Positions 50,005 through 62,469 of a DNA stretch of 64,000 nucleotides are shown here, piece by piece. Origin of the DNA: Siderastrea radians (Eukaryota; Cnidaria; Anthozoa; Scleractinia; Rhizangiidae). The stretch is taken from positions 25,111,375-25,175,374 of the forward strand of contig OZ024895.1 of NCBI GenBank assembly GCA_964017195.1, read 5' to 3'. The notes under the pieces are model-generated. The model ran no database searches and was not told the origin of the DNA. It worked only from the letters and a program-made list of their open reading frames with translations. The first letter of the stretch is position 1; every line of letters starts with the position of its first letter. The position numbers and the translations under genes were made by a program.

Positions 50005-51420
50005 ATGGAAGATAAGAGGAGTGAAGATTTAGCAATCACAAGAGTTGTCATCCGTTTTGTAAGTACTGTGCACGTTTGTGCTTTATTACGTTTTCTTTCG
50101 TTGACAAAGTAAAGTTTTACTTTAAGCGTAATTCGGCACAGAAGAATTGACTATAGGTTTGCTCTAGATTTGTGCGCCTTCACTAAGTAAGCGTTTACTC
50201 TAAGCGTCACTTTACGTTACTTTACCTTTGCGTTTACGTTTACTTTACGTTTACTTTCAAGTTACTTTACGTTTCGCTGCAGATGTGTGCACTTTCGTTC
50301 CGCTTTTCCACAATTTGTTAAAACTGTTAGCTTACGTTCGCTAAGTAAGCTTCTTTGCACGTGCTTAAGGTTCTTTGCACGAGTTTCATTCTAGATTTGT
50401 GCGGTTCGCTAAGTAAGGTTCTTTGCAAAAACTACGATTGAATAGAGTTTACTGCTTTTGCCGCCGCGTTTCATTCTAGATTTTTGCGCTTTCGTTTACA
50501 AACGATTTGGCCAAAGATCTCACCGAATTTACTCGCGAAGTAAGCTTTTAGTTTTAGCACAATGTATGCAATCTCGTTCGCCAAGGTAAGCGTTTACTTA
50601 AAGCGTCATTTGGTACAACAGATTTGATTTTCGTTTCGCTGTAGATGTGTGCGCTTTCGTTCCGCTTTTCCACAGTTTGTTAATACTGTTAGCTTACGTT
50701 AGCTAAGTAAGGTTCCTTGCACCTGTTTTTAAACTGCAATTGAATAGACTTCACTGCCTTTACCGTCGTGTTATTGCAAAAGAATTGACTGCCAAAGTTT
50801 CATTCTTAACTTGTGTGTGTTCTTGATTACAAAGTGAACGCGTTTTTCTCATTCTTTGCGCTTTTGTCGGACAAACGATTTACCGCTTATTTTGTATCAA
50901 ACCGCGTTTGCGTTTCGTTCGTTAAGTGAGGGCGCGTTCTCGATTCCTAAGTAAGCGTGTTTGTTCTCGTTCTTTTCTTTTCTGCGCAAAAGTAAGGTTT
51001 ATTTTTTGGGCAGATTTCATTTCTAATATGCGCGCTTGTTCACCAAGGAAACTTTTTTTTCTCTAAGCGTAATTGGAACAAACGATTTACCGCTTGTTTT
51101 GTATGATACCACACTAACGTTTGATTTACCGCTGAAGTTGGCTTGTGTGTATGATTTATAGGTTATTTCTTGTGATTAACCTTTACGGTTTCTGTCTTTT
51201 ACAGATTCTTTCCAGATGTTTCATCTGTTTGGAGCATGGATGGAACTTTAGATCTACCGACTGGTGCCATCAACTGTGCCACAAGAAGTGCTTAAAACGT
51301 TGGAAACGTACCTTAGTGGAGAGCGCGGGCTCCTGTCCACATTGTCGAACAGAATTTAAAATCTCGTGCTCTGCAGAAACGATGGTAGAGCTGATCAACT
51401 TTATGGAAGAAAGGAAAAGT
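50005..51420 (+). CDS. RING-finger protein gene, first two exons
   Basis: Exon 1 is 50005-50058 (MEDKRSEDLAITRVVIRF) and ends at a GTAAGT donor. Exon 2 is 51205-51420, after a TCTGTCTTTTACAG acceptor, in phase 0. Exon 2 encodes a RING-like zinc finger: CFICLEHGWNFRSTDWCHQL, then CHKKCLKRW and CPHCRTEF. It ends at a second donor GTAAGT (51421). Splice sites, conserved Cys/His spacing and an intact frame support a real gene, probably a ubiquitin ligase. Further exons are not seen; the intron after exon 2 is filled with transposons. Confidence 0.6.
50270..50780. repeat. Tandem duplication in the RING gene intron
   Basis: TTTCGTTCCGCTTTTCCACA occurs at about 50294 and about 50656 in similar surroundings (GTGTGC...GTTAGCTTACGTT..CTAAGTAAG), a spacing of about 360 bp. 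The whole intron is rich in variants of GTTTACTTTACG and CTAAGTAAG. Confidence 0.7.
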
Positions 51421-51479
51421 GTAAGTTAATATTAAAGGAGAAGGTCACTCCAGAAACCGTATATTTTTTGTACTCACCA

Positions 51480-53265
51480 GTAATATATAGATTTAGCCAA
51501 GCCTAAAAGCGGAGCTCCACATCTCTCTTTCATGCTTGTTGGCCCAAGAAGTGAAAAACAGCAAGGGAAAACATGCGGACCACTGAGGAAACTGCGACTT
51601 GGCTTATTTTTCTTCAAAATGAAGATTTCAGCACGACTTTCACCGACAGCTCTTCTTGTAGCAGTCTTTCGAAAGCTAGCTCATTAAGTTCAAAAAAACT
51701 ACAGTTGCTAAAAAAACCCATTTAAGTTGCTCCCGGTAGCGACTCGACAGACTTTTCCCTGTAAATCACATTTCTCACTGATTCCAATGCATCCCTCTGG
51801 CTGTTTAATTCTGTTAACCATGAAACATTTCTCGAAATATATTTTGTTAAATTAAATAATATTTCCCCGGCATACCCAAAAAATTTTTTCGGAAACTTTC
51901 AAGCACACGTATTAATTATCAAGAGAAAATAATTACACAAGTTTTTCACCCGCGAAGTATTAATCGGGTGCTTTCAACAACACACCCTGAACTAATTTTA
52001 GGAAGCTTTTAGAGTCTCATTTTAGACAAAATAGACTTAAACCGAGAAATGCTATTGTCAGAGTTACTTAAATAAAGATTTTATTTCGATCTGTAAATAA
52101 AGACACACTGAAATGGCTTACCGGTTGAAAACAAAACGAACACGAAAACATGTCACACTGAACTCACTCACTGAAAAACGGCGATTCTAAGTTTAGTCGC
52201 TAAATTAGGACTGAAATGAAGAAACCAAAAATATATAAAAATATAAGGAAGATAAAATATTCCACAACTGAACAAAAAACATATGGAGCTTTACACTAAG
52301 ACTATAAACTTAATAAAAAAATCTTGACGACAGAGCAACTCTTCAGGTGTTGAATACTAAATTACGAATTAGTCAAAACAGCCCAATATGCAGTGCCGAA
52401 GAAAAACAACCTAGATTGAAAAAAAAAAACAACACAGACTCAATTCAGAATAGTCACGATTTCTACTTCTCGAATAAAATACACTACTGACTAGAATTGT
52501 TCAAAGAATAATATTGAAAATTACGCACTACAGTTCAAAAGAAATTGTGCATATAAGAACTTATATCAGATTGCTCACTAATGAAAAAACATGAAATGTC
52601 ATTCACATACGAAGCACTTGTTTGCCTAGGAAAGCAAACTGCATTCAATTTTCCCCTCGAGTGAAGTTACTCGCAAGCCGACAAACGGGAACTAGAAGGT
52701 AATTTTTCACGGATATTTTAAACAAGTTTTTAAAACATTTCAAGAAAATTACCGTAATTTACTAAACATGTAAAGTCGCTCAATTAAACAATTTTTACAA
52801 TGTAAATCCACAATCAAATCTGTAATCTACTTTACTACTGAACTGAAAGAAGGACTTTAAAATCTAAACGAAAGTCGCCGGGTTCTTTCCAGATCTCGTT
52901 AGCTTTGAAAAAAACAAGTATGTCCTCGAACAATGATTTCTTGCCTTCAAGCTCTCCAATATCTTCTGTATGCACCATCGAGATTGAAGCAATCCTTTTC
53001 CTTTTCATGATGAACTGTTATAAGTCTTCATTCCAAGAATGTATTAAAATTATCGTATTAAAAATCGGGCCTTCAAGGAACCACCCGCCATATTGTTTAC
53101 TTCAGCTACAAGAAAAAAAGGCATTCCGCCTCCCCCGGCTGCGTTGTCTTGGGACTCCCCTCGCCCTCCCCCAGAGTCTGTACGGACGGACGTACGCTGA
53201 CGTCAGAACCAAAATTTTTCGGATCAACGGGTTACCAAATTTGCTTACCTATGGTGCTCCGCGAG
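51480..53265. other. Probable insertion inside the left arm, no gene
   Basis: AT-rich. AGCGGAGCTCCAC near its left side and an inverted GCGAGCTCCGCT near its right side could be its termini. No coding sequence supported. Confidence 0.45.
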
Positions 53266-53699
53266 CTCCGCTAAAAAGACCACACTGAGTTGAGTTACTG
53301 ACCGTTGTTTGAGCTTCCATAGTGCATCCGATCCCAGTGAAATTCCCCTCCAAAGAAGCAAAATATATATCATCGGGCGCCGCCATTTTGGATAGCGCTT
53401 AGGAGCCTGGTCGCATATTCGTGACGTCAATTTGTCCAAATTGAAATTGGCGCGAAGCTCAAACGCAGCTGGCCAATTTTCAAGTGCATAGCTTTTCGGT
53501 TGCTCTCATTTTTTTTTTGCGGTGCCGTTGTGAACTGAAAAGGGAGCTTAAACAACCACGACGGCAACGCCAAGGAAAACGTTACTTTAAAAATGACTTT
53601 CAAATATTTCAAACTTGTTCAACTCGTTCAATCTGTCATTCCGCCCAACTTGTCAGCTCCAAGATGTTTGTTTGTATTCCGATACGATGGCTGCCCTCA

Positions 53700-54284
53700 G
53701 ACCGTATTGTTTCGAACCAGAACGTGCCGGTAATTCCGAGGACGATGAAAGTGGAGATGATTAAATGAAGGAACGGTTAGAAGGTACATTTTGGTGCACT
53801 TTTGAAAGATGTGAAGTGATGCCGACTCCGATAGAAAGCGTTTGCTGTCGAGAGCAGCCAGAGTCGGAAAAAAAGATAGAAGGTACACTTCGAACGAGTA
53901 AGAGTCGTATTTATTAAAGAAAAAATTTGTTTTCACTTGTATATTGTTTACAAAATTAAAATGTGGCTTAAATCGAGCCGCAGAAGGTTTGTGGTCTTAA
54001 TCTGAATTGTCTGTGTTTATTTTAATTTACTGCTTGCGGTAAAATATGGAGGTATTTGTTACGTCACAGAAAAAGAGGACTTCTCTCGTGTGTGCTTAAA
54101 TCCTTCTTCGGGTATTTCCACCCAGGAGTTGGTTTCAAAGCAGTCAGCATGAAAATGCTCTTTAAAAACGTAGACGTTCTCCAGTTCTCTCATGGCGAAG
54201 CGGGTCGAGCCACTGATTTCCTAGGTCTGGATTTCATTACTTTCCTTATCTTTTTTCGGACATATTAGGGCCATTTATACGGGA
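53700..54284. other. Element interior, no gene
   Basis: Interior of the nested element; short open frames only. Confidence 0.35.
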
Positions 54285-54480
54285 GAAAATAAGACGCGTC
54301 TTATCTAAGACGCGTCTTATCTAAGACGCGACCTAAATAAGACGCGAACTGATCGTAAAGATAGCACAAAATAAGCATTCATGTCTTATTTTTGCGCGAC
54401 GTAAATAAGACGCGTCTTATCTTAGAACAGGGTTTTCAGCTGTTCTTGTTTTGTCTGCGTCTTAAATAAGACGTGAACTA
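54285..54480. repeat. AAGACGCG/CGCGTCTT repeat cluster
   Basis: Several copies of the palindromic unit AAGACGCGTCTTATCT. Inverted relatives stand at 56940-57025, immediately inside the right arm of the nested element. Confidence 0.8.
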
Positions 54481-54499
54481 CAAGTGTGCATTGCAAAGC

Positions 54500-56780
54500 T
54501 TTGCAAAAGATGGCCGGGAGAGCCGAAAATTTGCAAAGAATTCAGCATCTTCCATCTGTAACATGTCATGACCGCACCAATCCGTCGATCGCTTTCTACC
54601 GATTCTTCTCGGATTTCTGTGGTATTCTTTGTATGCAGCACCGAGTTTGTGAAGTTTGGCCTTCCAGCTTAATGATGTTTCACAATTTTGCCGACTTTTC
54701 TTTTGTTCTCAGGTGTGCCACCCTGTGCAATGATGTTCTGTAATACTGATTCAACTTTTTCTATGTTCTCACGTGTGGTCAAAAGTATTGAATTCGTTTG
54801 CCCACCTTGTTCAACATCGCACAACAAAGTTGTATTCAAGATTGTTGAACAATGTTGAAGGAGTTTGGCCGAGTCATAAGGTTTGCAAACGCCAAAAACG
54901 CAAAGAGCGTGAACCAACAAAATGAGCGCGCAGCCGGGGTTGAAGGCTAAGAGAAGGGGGAGGTTTGAACCCTTACATGTAATCCCCCAACATGAAAAGC
55001 GGTTTCCCCTTAAGTAGGTTTCCAACCACCCCCCCCCCCCCCCCCACCCATTGCCCCCATCCTCGCGAAAGTGGGTCAGTCGGTCGGTTGATCGGTTAAG
55101 CAAAAGGAAAAGATAATTCCAAGATAATAATTCCAAGCGAGCCGCAGCGACCCGCTATCACTCTTAAAGGTGTTTGAAGACCTTGATGTGAGGGTAACTT
55201 AGATGTCCAAGTCACCTCAAGATGCCTTTAAAGAATATTGAAACGCGCGAGGAAAGGTGCAGGCACGGACTACTCGGAGCCTTTTGGGTCTGTGAAATCC
55301 AGTTTTCGGAAAATCGAGAACCTGCAAATTCCTTTCCGATCGCTTTTATAATTACTGAACAAAGCTTTATCACATGCAGGTGGCTGGCTTGAATGTTGTG
55401 TGATGTTGTAAAGCAAAAGATGGAAAAGCTCCCCTTTATTTGAAAATCCTTTAATGCCAAGAATCGTTTACTTATACTATCACTTTTACCCGGGCACTTA
55501 CAATCAGTCGATTTAGTATTCTCTTGAACGTCTTCAAACACCTTTAGCCCAAACCCCGCCCCACCCTAAACAAAAAGAAAGAAAACATTCTCAGACTGAA
55601 AAGGAGATTTTCATGTCGAACTTTGTATTTTAATCCAGCCATAGTTCATTAACTGTGCTACCTCTTGGAAAACCAACAGATAATATATTTTAAAATCCCT
55701 TTGCCCTGCCCATCAGGTAAAAGCTCAGTCTAGGGTATGTCACGCAACCAAGGTGCGCTTTTTTCAGTTGCACAGATTTCAAAGTACTCATCGAACCCAA
55801 TCTACTGAGAATCTTCGCTCAGTCATTAAAGTAGTAAACGTAGGAAGACAGAATTAGCTTATTTGAAAAAAATTAAACCTTATTCCCCAAAGTCACCGGA
55901 TGCAGCCAAAATTTTGTTACCGCGGTACATGCATGCAGTAGTCGATTTCACTGACTAAATTAATTAGCGGCATCACCCAAAGCACGTAACAGATGTTTTT
56001 GTATTAACGACTTCTTGTTTCGCTGTTCAGTTCAGAACTAGTTTCAAAGGAAAAAAATCTTATGTACAACATCTTAAGCCTGCTTTCCAACGAAAATAGG
56101 AAAAGAGAATCCTCACATCAAAAACGGCGGATGTTCGGTGAATCGGCATGGCAAGTTGCGATATCCTGTCAAGTTTCCTTGCAGTTTGCTTGAATTTTAT
56201 CATGAACAAGGACCACAGCTCTCATCTGTGATACAGCGACATGACGGTTAGAGGATTTTGCGTTAAAATCGGTTGTTCGCTGATCAAAAGCTGCGGTAAA
56301 CGTGAAGTTGTTTGTGTTTGTGTACACTGAGTTAATTAGGCTGACTTTTCTGATCGCTTGAATCGACGCTTTTTGTCCAACTTTAAAATTCTATAACATC
56401 GCGTCAATAAATTTCCCCAAAAAATCCTTTTAGGAGGCAAGAGAACATCCCTTCTCCTCTTGAAATCCAGATTCTTGACGAATAATATTCGGTACCACAT
56501 ACTTTTTTTAGGGGTCAAACTTGATATACTTTTTATCTAGTCAAAAGTATGTCGGATAAATTTAATTAGAGCTCGTAAATAAATGAGCAGAAATTGCTGA
56601 AATTGCTTTGACGTATATTTAAACATCGTTCTACACGTCTGGTTAATTTTTATTGCTCTGAAGTGCTTCATTTTGTCACGCGAAGCGTCGAGATTTGCCT
56701 TAAATTTTGAGCTTCAAAAGCGGCATTTTGAGCGAATCCCGTTAATATCGATTTTCTTGAAAATAAATCGATATTCAGCC
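54500..56780. other. No recognisable gene; poly-C tract
   Basis: Interior of the nested element. A C run of 17 lies at about 55029-55045. Short open frames are not supported by composition or motif. Confidence 0.4.
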
Positions 56781-57459
56781 AAACGAACTATGCAGTGATT
56801 TGTTTCACATTAAGGTCTACCTAACATAAGAATATGAGCGGAATTGATTTTTGACCTGTTGCCACCAAATGTTTGACCGTTGGTAACATTCGCTCTTAAA
56901 TTGTTGCTAATGGTAACATTGCATGTAAACGAGGCTGTTTCAAAAATAAGACACGAACGGAAACACGGTACAGTTCGCGCCTTATGTAAGTCGCGCCTTA
57001 GATAAGACGCGTCTTGCTTTAGGCTACATTAGACAGATTGAACGAGTTGAAACTATCGCGAACAAGTTTGAAATATTTGAAAGTCATTTTTAAAGTGACG
57101 TTTTCCTTGGCAGTGCCATCGTGGTTTCTGTATAAGCTCCTTTTTCAGTTCACACCGGCACCGCAAAAACAAAATGAGAGCAGCCGAAAAGCTATGCACT
57201 TGAAATTAGCCAGCTGCGTTTGAGCTTCGAGCCAATTTCAATTTGGACAAATTGACGTCACGAATAAGTGGCCAGGCTCCTAAGCGCTATCCAAAATGGC
57301 GGCGCCCGATGACGAATTTTTGGCTTCTTTGGAGGGGAATTTTTTTTTGTTCGGATGCACTATGGAAGCTCAAACAACTGTCAATAACTCAACTCTGTGT
57401 GGTCTTTTTATTGGTGAGTACAAAAATATACACTTTCTGGAGTGACCTTCTCCTTTAAT

Positions 57460-59009
57460 TTTTTTGTTATTTCTGTAATATTAAAACAAGATTATCCTAT
57501 GAACTCAACTAATAGTTTTTAGTTTTCACACTGACCTGAGAACTGCAAAGTATGTTTATTTCTATTATTCCTGTATCATCGAAACTAGATTATCGTGTGA
57601 ATGCAACTAACAGTTTTCATTTGACATTGCCATGAGTATTGAAAGTATGTTGATTCCTATTATTCCTGCAATATCTAGACCGGATTCTCGTATGAAATCA
57701 TCCATAAGGTTTTGTCACACTGCCATGGGTAATATATTTCTATTTTTGTTTTGTTTGTTTGTTTGTTTTTTTTTTGTACAGTTTTGCCCACATTTGTACC
57801 CGGATGAAGATATCCAGGATACCTACTTTACCTATGCGTACCGCAAAACTTAAAAACGGAATATCAAAGAATTGATTTCGCTTCTATGTATCATCAACTG
57901 TGTAGCTGCCCCTGCTAAGACCGTTGCTATCCGTGTGAAAAAAAATATCAAAAAATAAAAAATATATATTATATTATTGAAAATGAAGATGACATACCTG
58001 GTTTAGTTTAATTTTTTTTAGTCTTCCATATTTTGTTTTCATAGCTTTGTAAATATTGTAATAATTACGCTTTTTCCAGAGGGTTTTTATTTCCATTTGT
58101 AATTAAATTGTTAAAAAAATTGTGTGACGTTTCTATATTATTAATTTATTTGCCGCCAAATAAAAGTGTTTATGACTCCTACCCACTAATGTTGAATTAA
58201 TTGTTTAACGTAATTATTAAAATTTAACTAAAATGGTAAATAAGGAAGGAATGGCAGTGAGCAGGGTTCAACTGAAGGGGGATGGAGTGTATTTTGTGTT
58301 TAACGTAATTCTACGCACAATCCACAAAAAGGATGAGCAATAGTCACAAGACTATCCCGTGACTTAAATAACAATAGAAAGTTAATTGGGCAATGGTCAC
58401 GATTTTGGACGGCAAAATACATAGCCTCGTTTTCATTTAGAGCTATAAGACGTGGCGTGTTCCTCGTGTTCGTCGTCTTTGTCTCCAGACCTAACGCTCG
58501 GCAAGTTCAATTCTCCTCCTCCCTTCCTCCACCTCTTATGTTTTTATCTTACATTACTTTTCCTTTGTATTTTAGTCAGGGCCTGCCTTTTTTCTCGTGC
58601 CCTCACCTTTGCTAGAGCTTAACGAACGAAAGAATCGTTGCTAATTAATCTTATTTGACTGTGTATGATTTAATCAATAAATCGGCCATCTCGGTGGGCA
58701 TAATTTATCCCAACATTTGGCTGGTTTACATTTCTTTCAGCGGTCTTTACAAACAAAGCTCGACTGTTGACCAAAAAATTGTCTAGAGTGTACTCACTAA
58801 GTCGTATTAATTGCAACTGGGGAAGGAGACATAAATAGGGGGTTTTATTCGTCAGCATTAGCTTGGTTTTTTTTTTTTCATAGTTTTCCATAGATGTGTA
58901 GATATTGTAATAATTAGGTTTTCGTAGGTTTTTTCCATTTGTACTTAAGTTGTAATAAAGTTTCTTTAGTGTTCTAGGTTGAGTTGTCTCTGGTAATTCA
59001 TCTTCAGGG
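57460..59009. other. No recognisable gene
   Basis: AT-rich with runs of T; may be intron of the RING gene or intergenic. Confidence 0.35.
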
Positions 59010-59375
59010 TCAGCATATTTTCTTGAAACATCGCGGCATAAATGGGTACGATTTCCAATCCTCTATAAAGGTTTGTTGTAGAGTAGCTTTCATCCAGAGT
59101 TCAGATTGTGTCTTTGACTTCAATAGACAGTTCAACTGGTGCCAAAACTTCTTTTGGTTGAGCAAGTAAAATGTTGGCACTTTCAGTTCTCCCACTGTAA
59201 ATTCCATTCCTTCATGTTCACATGTAAGTTCTACCACTCGTCGGGGTGTGGTCTTATCAAAGACTTGATTCCAAAGTTCATTGAGTAAAGTCACTAGTTT
59301 TTCCTCCAGTTGCAAACGTTCAATTCTTGTTTCCATATCCAGTGCAAAGAATTGTTGTTTAATCATTTCTTCCAT
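59010..59375 (-). CDS. Hypothetical 121-aa protein
   Basis: Starts MEEMIKQQFFALDMETRIER and continues LQLEEKLVTLLNELWNQVFD, an amphipathic helix rich in Leu and Glu. A mixed part follows (VVELTCEHEGMEFTVGELKV) and a basic end. Composition resembles real protein more than the neighbouring AT-rich DNA does, but no family is recognised. It could be a fragment of a repeat-encoded ORF. Confidence 0.3.
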   Translation of the reverse strand: MEEMIKQQFFALDMETRIERLQLEEKLVTLLNELWNQVFDKTTPRRVVELTCEHEGMEFTVGELKVPTFYLLNQKKFWHQLNCLLKSKTQSELWMKATLQQTFIEDWKSYPFMPRCFKKIC

Positions 59376-59585
59376 CTTTCTGTCCTTTTCTTCTAAGACA
59401 CCCGCTTCGTATTAATAGTAAAACCAAAAACCAGTTTCTTACACAAAAGAAAACAGGTTAAAAGAATGTGTACTAAAGCCGAAATAACCCTGTTTGTCCG
59501 GTTTTTCTTGTAAGTCCCCGTTTCGAGTCCCTAGAACATGATTAACCTGTCTAAACCGGTTTTGTCTATGACGTCAGTGGCTCCT

Positions 59586-59640
59586 GATTGGTCCAACCCC
59601 CTCTCCTTTGTTCTTTGGCCTATATATTTGCGATATCACC
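59586..59640 (+). promoter_or_regulatory. Possible host promoter (CCAAT box and TATA box)
   Basis: ATTGG (inverted CCAAT) at 59586-59590 and TATATATT at about 59622-59629 have ordinary spacing. They would start transcription near 59655, upstream of the possible exon ending at 60255. Confidence 0.35.
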
Positions 59641-60044
59641 CGGATGGTTGGCTGAGCCGTAGCACCACTATACAAGACACACTTCTCTCTTAAAAGCTCA
59701 TTAAATATTTAACATTGTACTCCAAAACCATCACACGTCTACAATTATTCTCCCTCCAAATCTCTTCCACACAGCTACACTGTATGCATTTCATTAATTA
59801 CCTCACAGGGTTATCTCATTAACTCAAGTTGTCCCTGTTTTCGGACGATCGTTCGTAAATGATTCCTCGCCCTTTCTGGAACATTTCCTGGTCTCCATGT
59901 CGATATACGTCTCGTTAAAAAAAATGAAGCTATATTGAAATTAAAGATTACCTTTTCCCGACTTAATAAGTCGTTCTCAGTGAGACCTTCCCCGAGTATT
60001 TAAACCAAACAAAGCGAAGAAATATTGTAAGACGAAAAGAACTG

Positions 60045-60255
60045 GTGACGACTTGGCCACATCAGGAAACAACACCCAACAGCGCATATTTTACAGTTTA
60101 CATGACCTTTACTGTCGTATCCATCGTCAAAATCTCTTTTTGCTGTTTTAAGACTGGTGTGAAACAGCTCGTCACGGAGCCCAGGAAAGAAGACTTCTTG
60201 ACTTGCTGTTATCATTTGAAAACAGAGGCCGTGAAAACTACAGACCAGAACAAAG
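60045..60255 (+). CDS. Possible first coding exon
   Basis: An open frame starting MTTWPHQETTPNSAYFTVYM ends at a good splice donor (CAAAG/GTGAGT at about 60256). It lies about 400 bp downstream of the TATA box. No domain recognised and no second exon found, so a non-coding 5' exon is equally possible. Confidence 0.25.
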
Positions 60256-60311
60256 GTGAGTAATTAAACCTTAACGTTCACATTTATTTTCTTTGTTTGT
60301 TCTAAATTTTC

Positions 60312-60605
60312 AAGGCGCTGTTACACGGGGCATTTTCCTTGCAACTTGCAACGCAACGTCCACGAACGCATTTTGAGGCAATGTTGTGAGAAGTGTTACT
60401 AGTTTATTTTTCGATCGTAAAGCAAAATCTCTCCGATAGTTGTTGAAAAAGAAAATTGTTGGAATACAGTCTAGTCTTCTATCTTTTCGTTTTCTCGCAA
60501 CATCGCGATATAAGTTGCAGAATGAAACATTTTGCCAGCTTGTCACGCAATGCTTTCGTCACCATTTCCTTACAAGTTGCCAAAATCCGCTCCGCGTAAC
60601 AAAAC
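60312..60605. mobile_element. MITE-like repeat with inverted ends
   Basis: Begins GGCGCTGTTACACGGGGC and ends with TCCGCTCCGCGTAACAAAACC, imperfect inverted termini (TGTTACACGG against CCGCGTAACA). About 290 bp, non-coding. Confidence 0.5.
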
Positions 60606-61124
60606 CTTTTTAGGTAAATTTACCGCAAGGTTACGATTCTGTCTCTGATAGTTTTCCTTACTTTCTTGATTTCAGATTCTGTTCGACAGCTCCAAAGTTC
60701 AATTGTAAATATTTGCAAATAACTTGATATTTTTTTAGATATGAGAATGTTTTCTCATTTTGAATATATATTGTAAATATTCGTTAAACTTACTATCCAG
60801 CGGACGAGGCTATTGAAACTAAAAGAAGGTCCTGTTTTTGCACTACTTCCAACTCAATTTCAGTCCTAGTTCAAACTGGGTATAGCCAACTTTTCATCAG
60901 CCTTGCGTTTTTTTAAAGAGTGTTTATCTTGAAAAAACGTGTTCCAAACAAATATGATACTGCCACGACTTAACGAAAAGATTGACTATCTGATGCCTAA
61001 AACTGATTCAAAGGATGTTTTTTTTTCTTTCAATAATCCAGACAGTAATTGCATGTTACTCTCCGTTTATCAATCTCTTTATACACGGGGTATGTGAATT
61101 AACAAAAATTATTTCAGACTTAGG

Positions 61125-61480
61125 GGCTGATTGCATGAGGCGGGCTGGCTCGGTTTGGCGGGATCTCGGCACGTCTGTGAAACACACTAAAAATCAACTT
61201 CGCGATTACAAGGGAAAAATTCAGCCCGGCTAGCTGGGCTCCCGGCATCGCGATGCCGGGATTCCGGGTAGCCGGGATGAAAATTTACCATGTAATCGCG
61301 ATTGCCGGGCCAGCCCGGCTAGCAGGGCCAACACTTTCTCGTCACTAATTTTCGCTTCAGAGCAAAATGGCTCACCAGAAGATCAATATTTCTCTTTCTA
61401 TATAATACATAAAGGTTTATCAGACCATAAAGCTATGTAAAACAGAAAATGATACGCCAAAATAATGGATTAGCGAGAAT
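61125..61480. repeat. Direct repeat, copy 1
   Basis: Contains GATCTCGGCACGTCTGT, AACACACTAAAAATCAACTT, AAAATTTACCATGTAATCGC and GGTTTATCAGACCATAAAG. The same blocks recur in order at 61640-62185. Copy 1 also has small palindromes around CCCGGCATCGCGATGCCGGG. Confidence 0.85.
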
Positions 61481-61639
61481 AAAAACACTTGATTCATGCT
61501 CTTCGATTTGGCCATCTTTCCCCACGACAGCTTCTAAATTTAGCTGCAGGCGGGCTGGCCCGCCTCATGTAATACTGGGCTGAACAGTCATCTCGGCAGA
61601 CAGAGCCAGCCCTGTTACCGAGCCAGCCCGGCTCATGTA

Positions 61640-62185
61640 ATCGGCCCCTTAGAGGCCGATTACATGAGGGTGCGCCCCGTTAGCCGGGCTGGCTTGGTTT
61701 CCCTGGATCTCGGCACGTCTGTTAAACACACTAAAAATCAACTTCCTGATTACGTGGAAAAATCTCAGCCCGGCCAGCTGGAATCCCGGCAAGACGGGCT
61801 GAAAATTTACCATGTAATCGCGATTGCCGGGCCAACACTTTCTCGTCACTATTCCGCTTCAGAGAAAAATGGCTCACAAGAAAGTCGATATTTCTCTTTC
61901 TATAAAACACATTAAGGTTTATCAGACCATAAAGGTACATAAAACTGAAATAATAGAGTGCAAACAGTGTTTCCGTGAAACATTGGTAAAACAAAATTGC
62001 ACAAATTTGTCCAATTTTTTGAATAGTCTATTTCATCTAGTCAAATAAGCGGCTGTTCATGCTTCAACAATTTTTCAACTTAATTCTACAAACAACTAAA
62101 TTGTACAAAATTTTACAAATTTGTAATTTGTATTTCACGGAAATACTGTTTGCACTCTGCACCAAAACAATGGATTAGCGAAAGT
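61640..62185. repeat. Direct repeat, copy 2, carrying a MITE
   Basis: Same family as copy 1, collinear except for small indels and a 204-bp insertion at 61955-62158. After the insertion it resumes with CCAAAACAATGGATTAGCGA, matching copy 1. Confidence 0.85.
61955..62158. mobile_element. 204-bp MITE with 26-bp terminal inverted repeats
   Basis: Left end AGAGTGCAAACAGTGTTTCC continues GTGAAA; the right end is its reverse complement with 25 of 26 matches. The interior is AT-rich, non-coding. The neighbouring repeat copy lacks it, giving an empty site for comparison. Confidence 0.85.
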
Positions 62186-62223
62186 AAATTCACTCTATTC
62201 ATTCGGCATACTGTATTTAGCCG

Positions 62224-62460
62224 ATTGGACTGGACTGGACTGGACTGGACTGGACTGGACTGGACTGGACTGGACTGGACTGGACTGGACTGGACTAGTA
62301 AAACACGGACTGGTAAAACGCGGACTAGTAAAACGAGGACTGGTAAACGCGGACTAGTAAAACACGGACTAGTAAAACGCGGACTGGTAAAACGCGGACT
62401 AGTAAAACGAGGAATGGTAAAATGAGGACTGGTAAAACGCGGACTCAGGTAAAACGAGGA
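62224..62460. repeat. (GGACT)n microsatellite and adjoining minisatellite
   Basis: About fifteen GGACT units (62224-62298), followed by roughly ten units of the type GGACTAGTAAAACGC with G/A variation. The minisatellite unit contains the GGACT unit, so one probably grew from the other. Confidence 0.9.
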
Positions 62461-62469
62461 CTTAGTAAA

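Larger units (their letters stand above)
51432..57459. mobile_element. Nested inverted-repeat element
   Basis: The outer 45 bp (AAAGGAGAAGGTCACTCCAG ... TTTGTACTCACC) recur inverted at 57411-57459. The next 390 bp of the right arm (57010-57410) match inverted at 53270-53660, not next to the left outer end, so about 1.8 kb (51480-53265) was inserted there. Both arms contain GGCGCCGCCATTTTGGATAG-type and AAATATTTCAAACTTGTTC-type blocks. No transposase seen, so non-autonomous. Confidence 0.65.

Noticed and set aside
62150..62425. Coding region rich in WTGLDWTGLD repeats
   Set aside because: It is the translation of the GGACT microsatellite.
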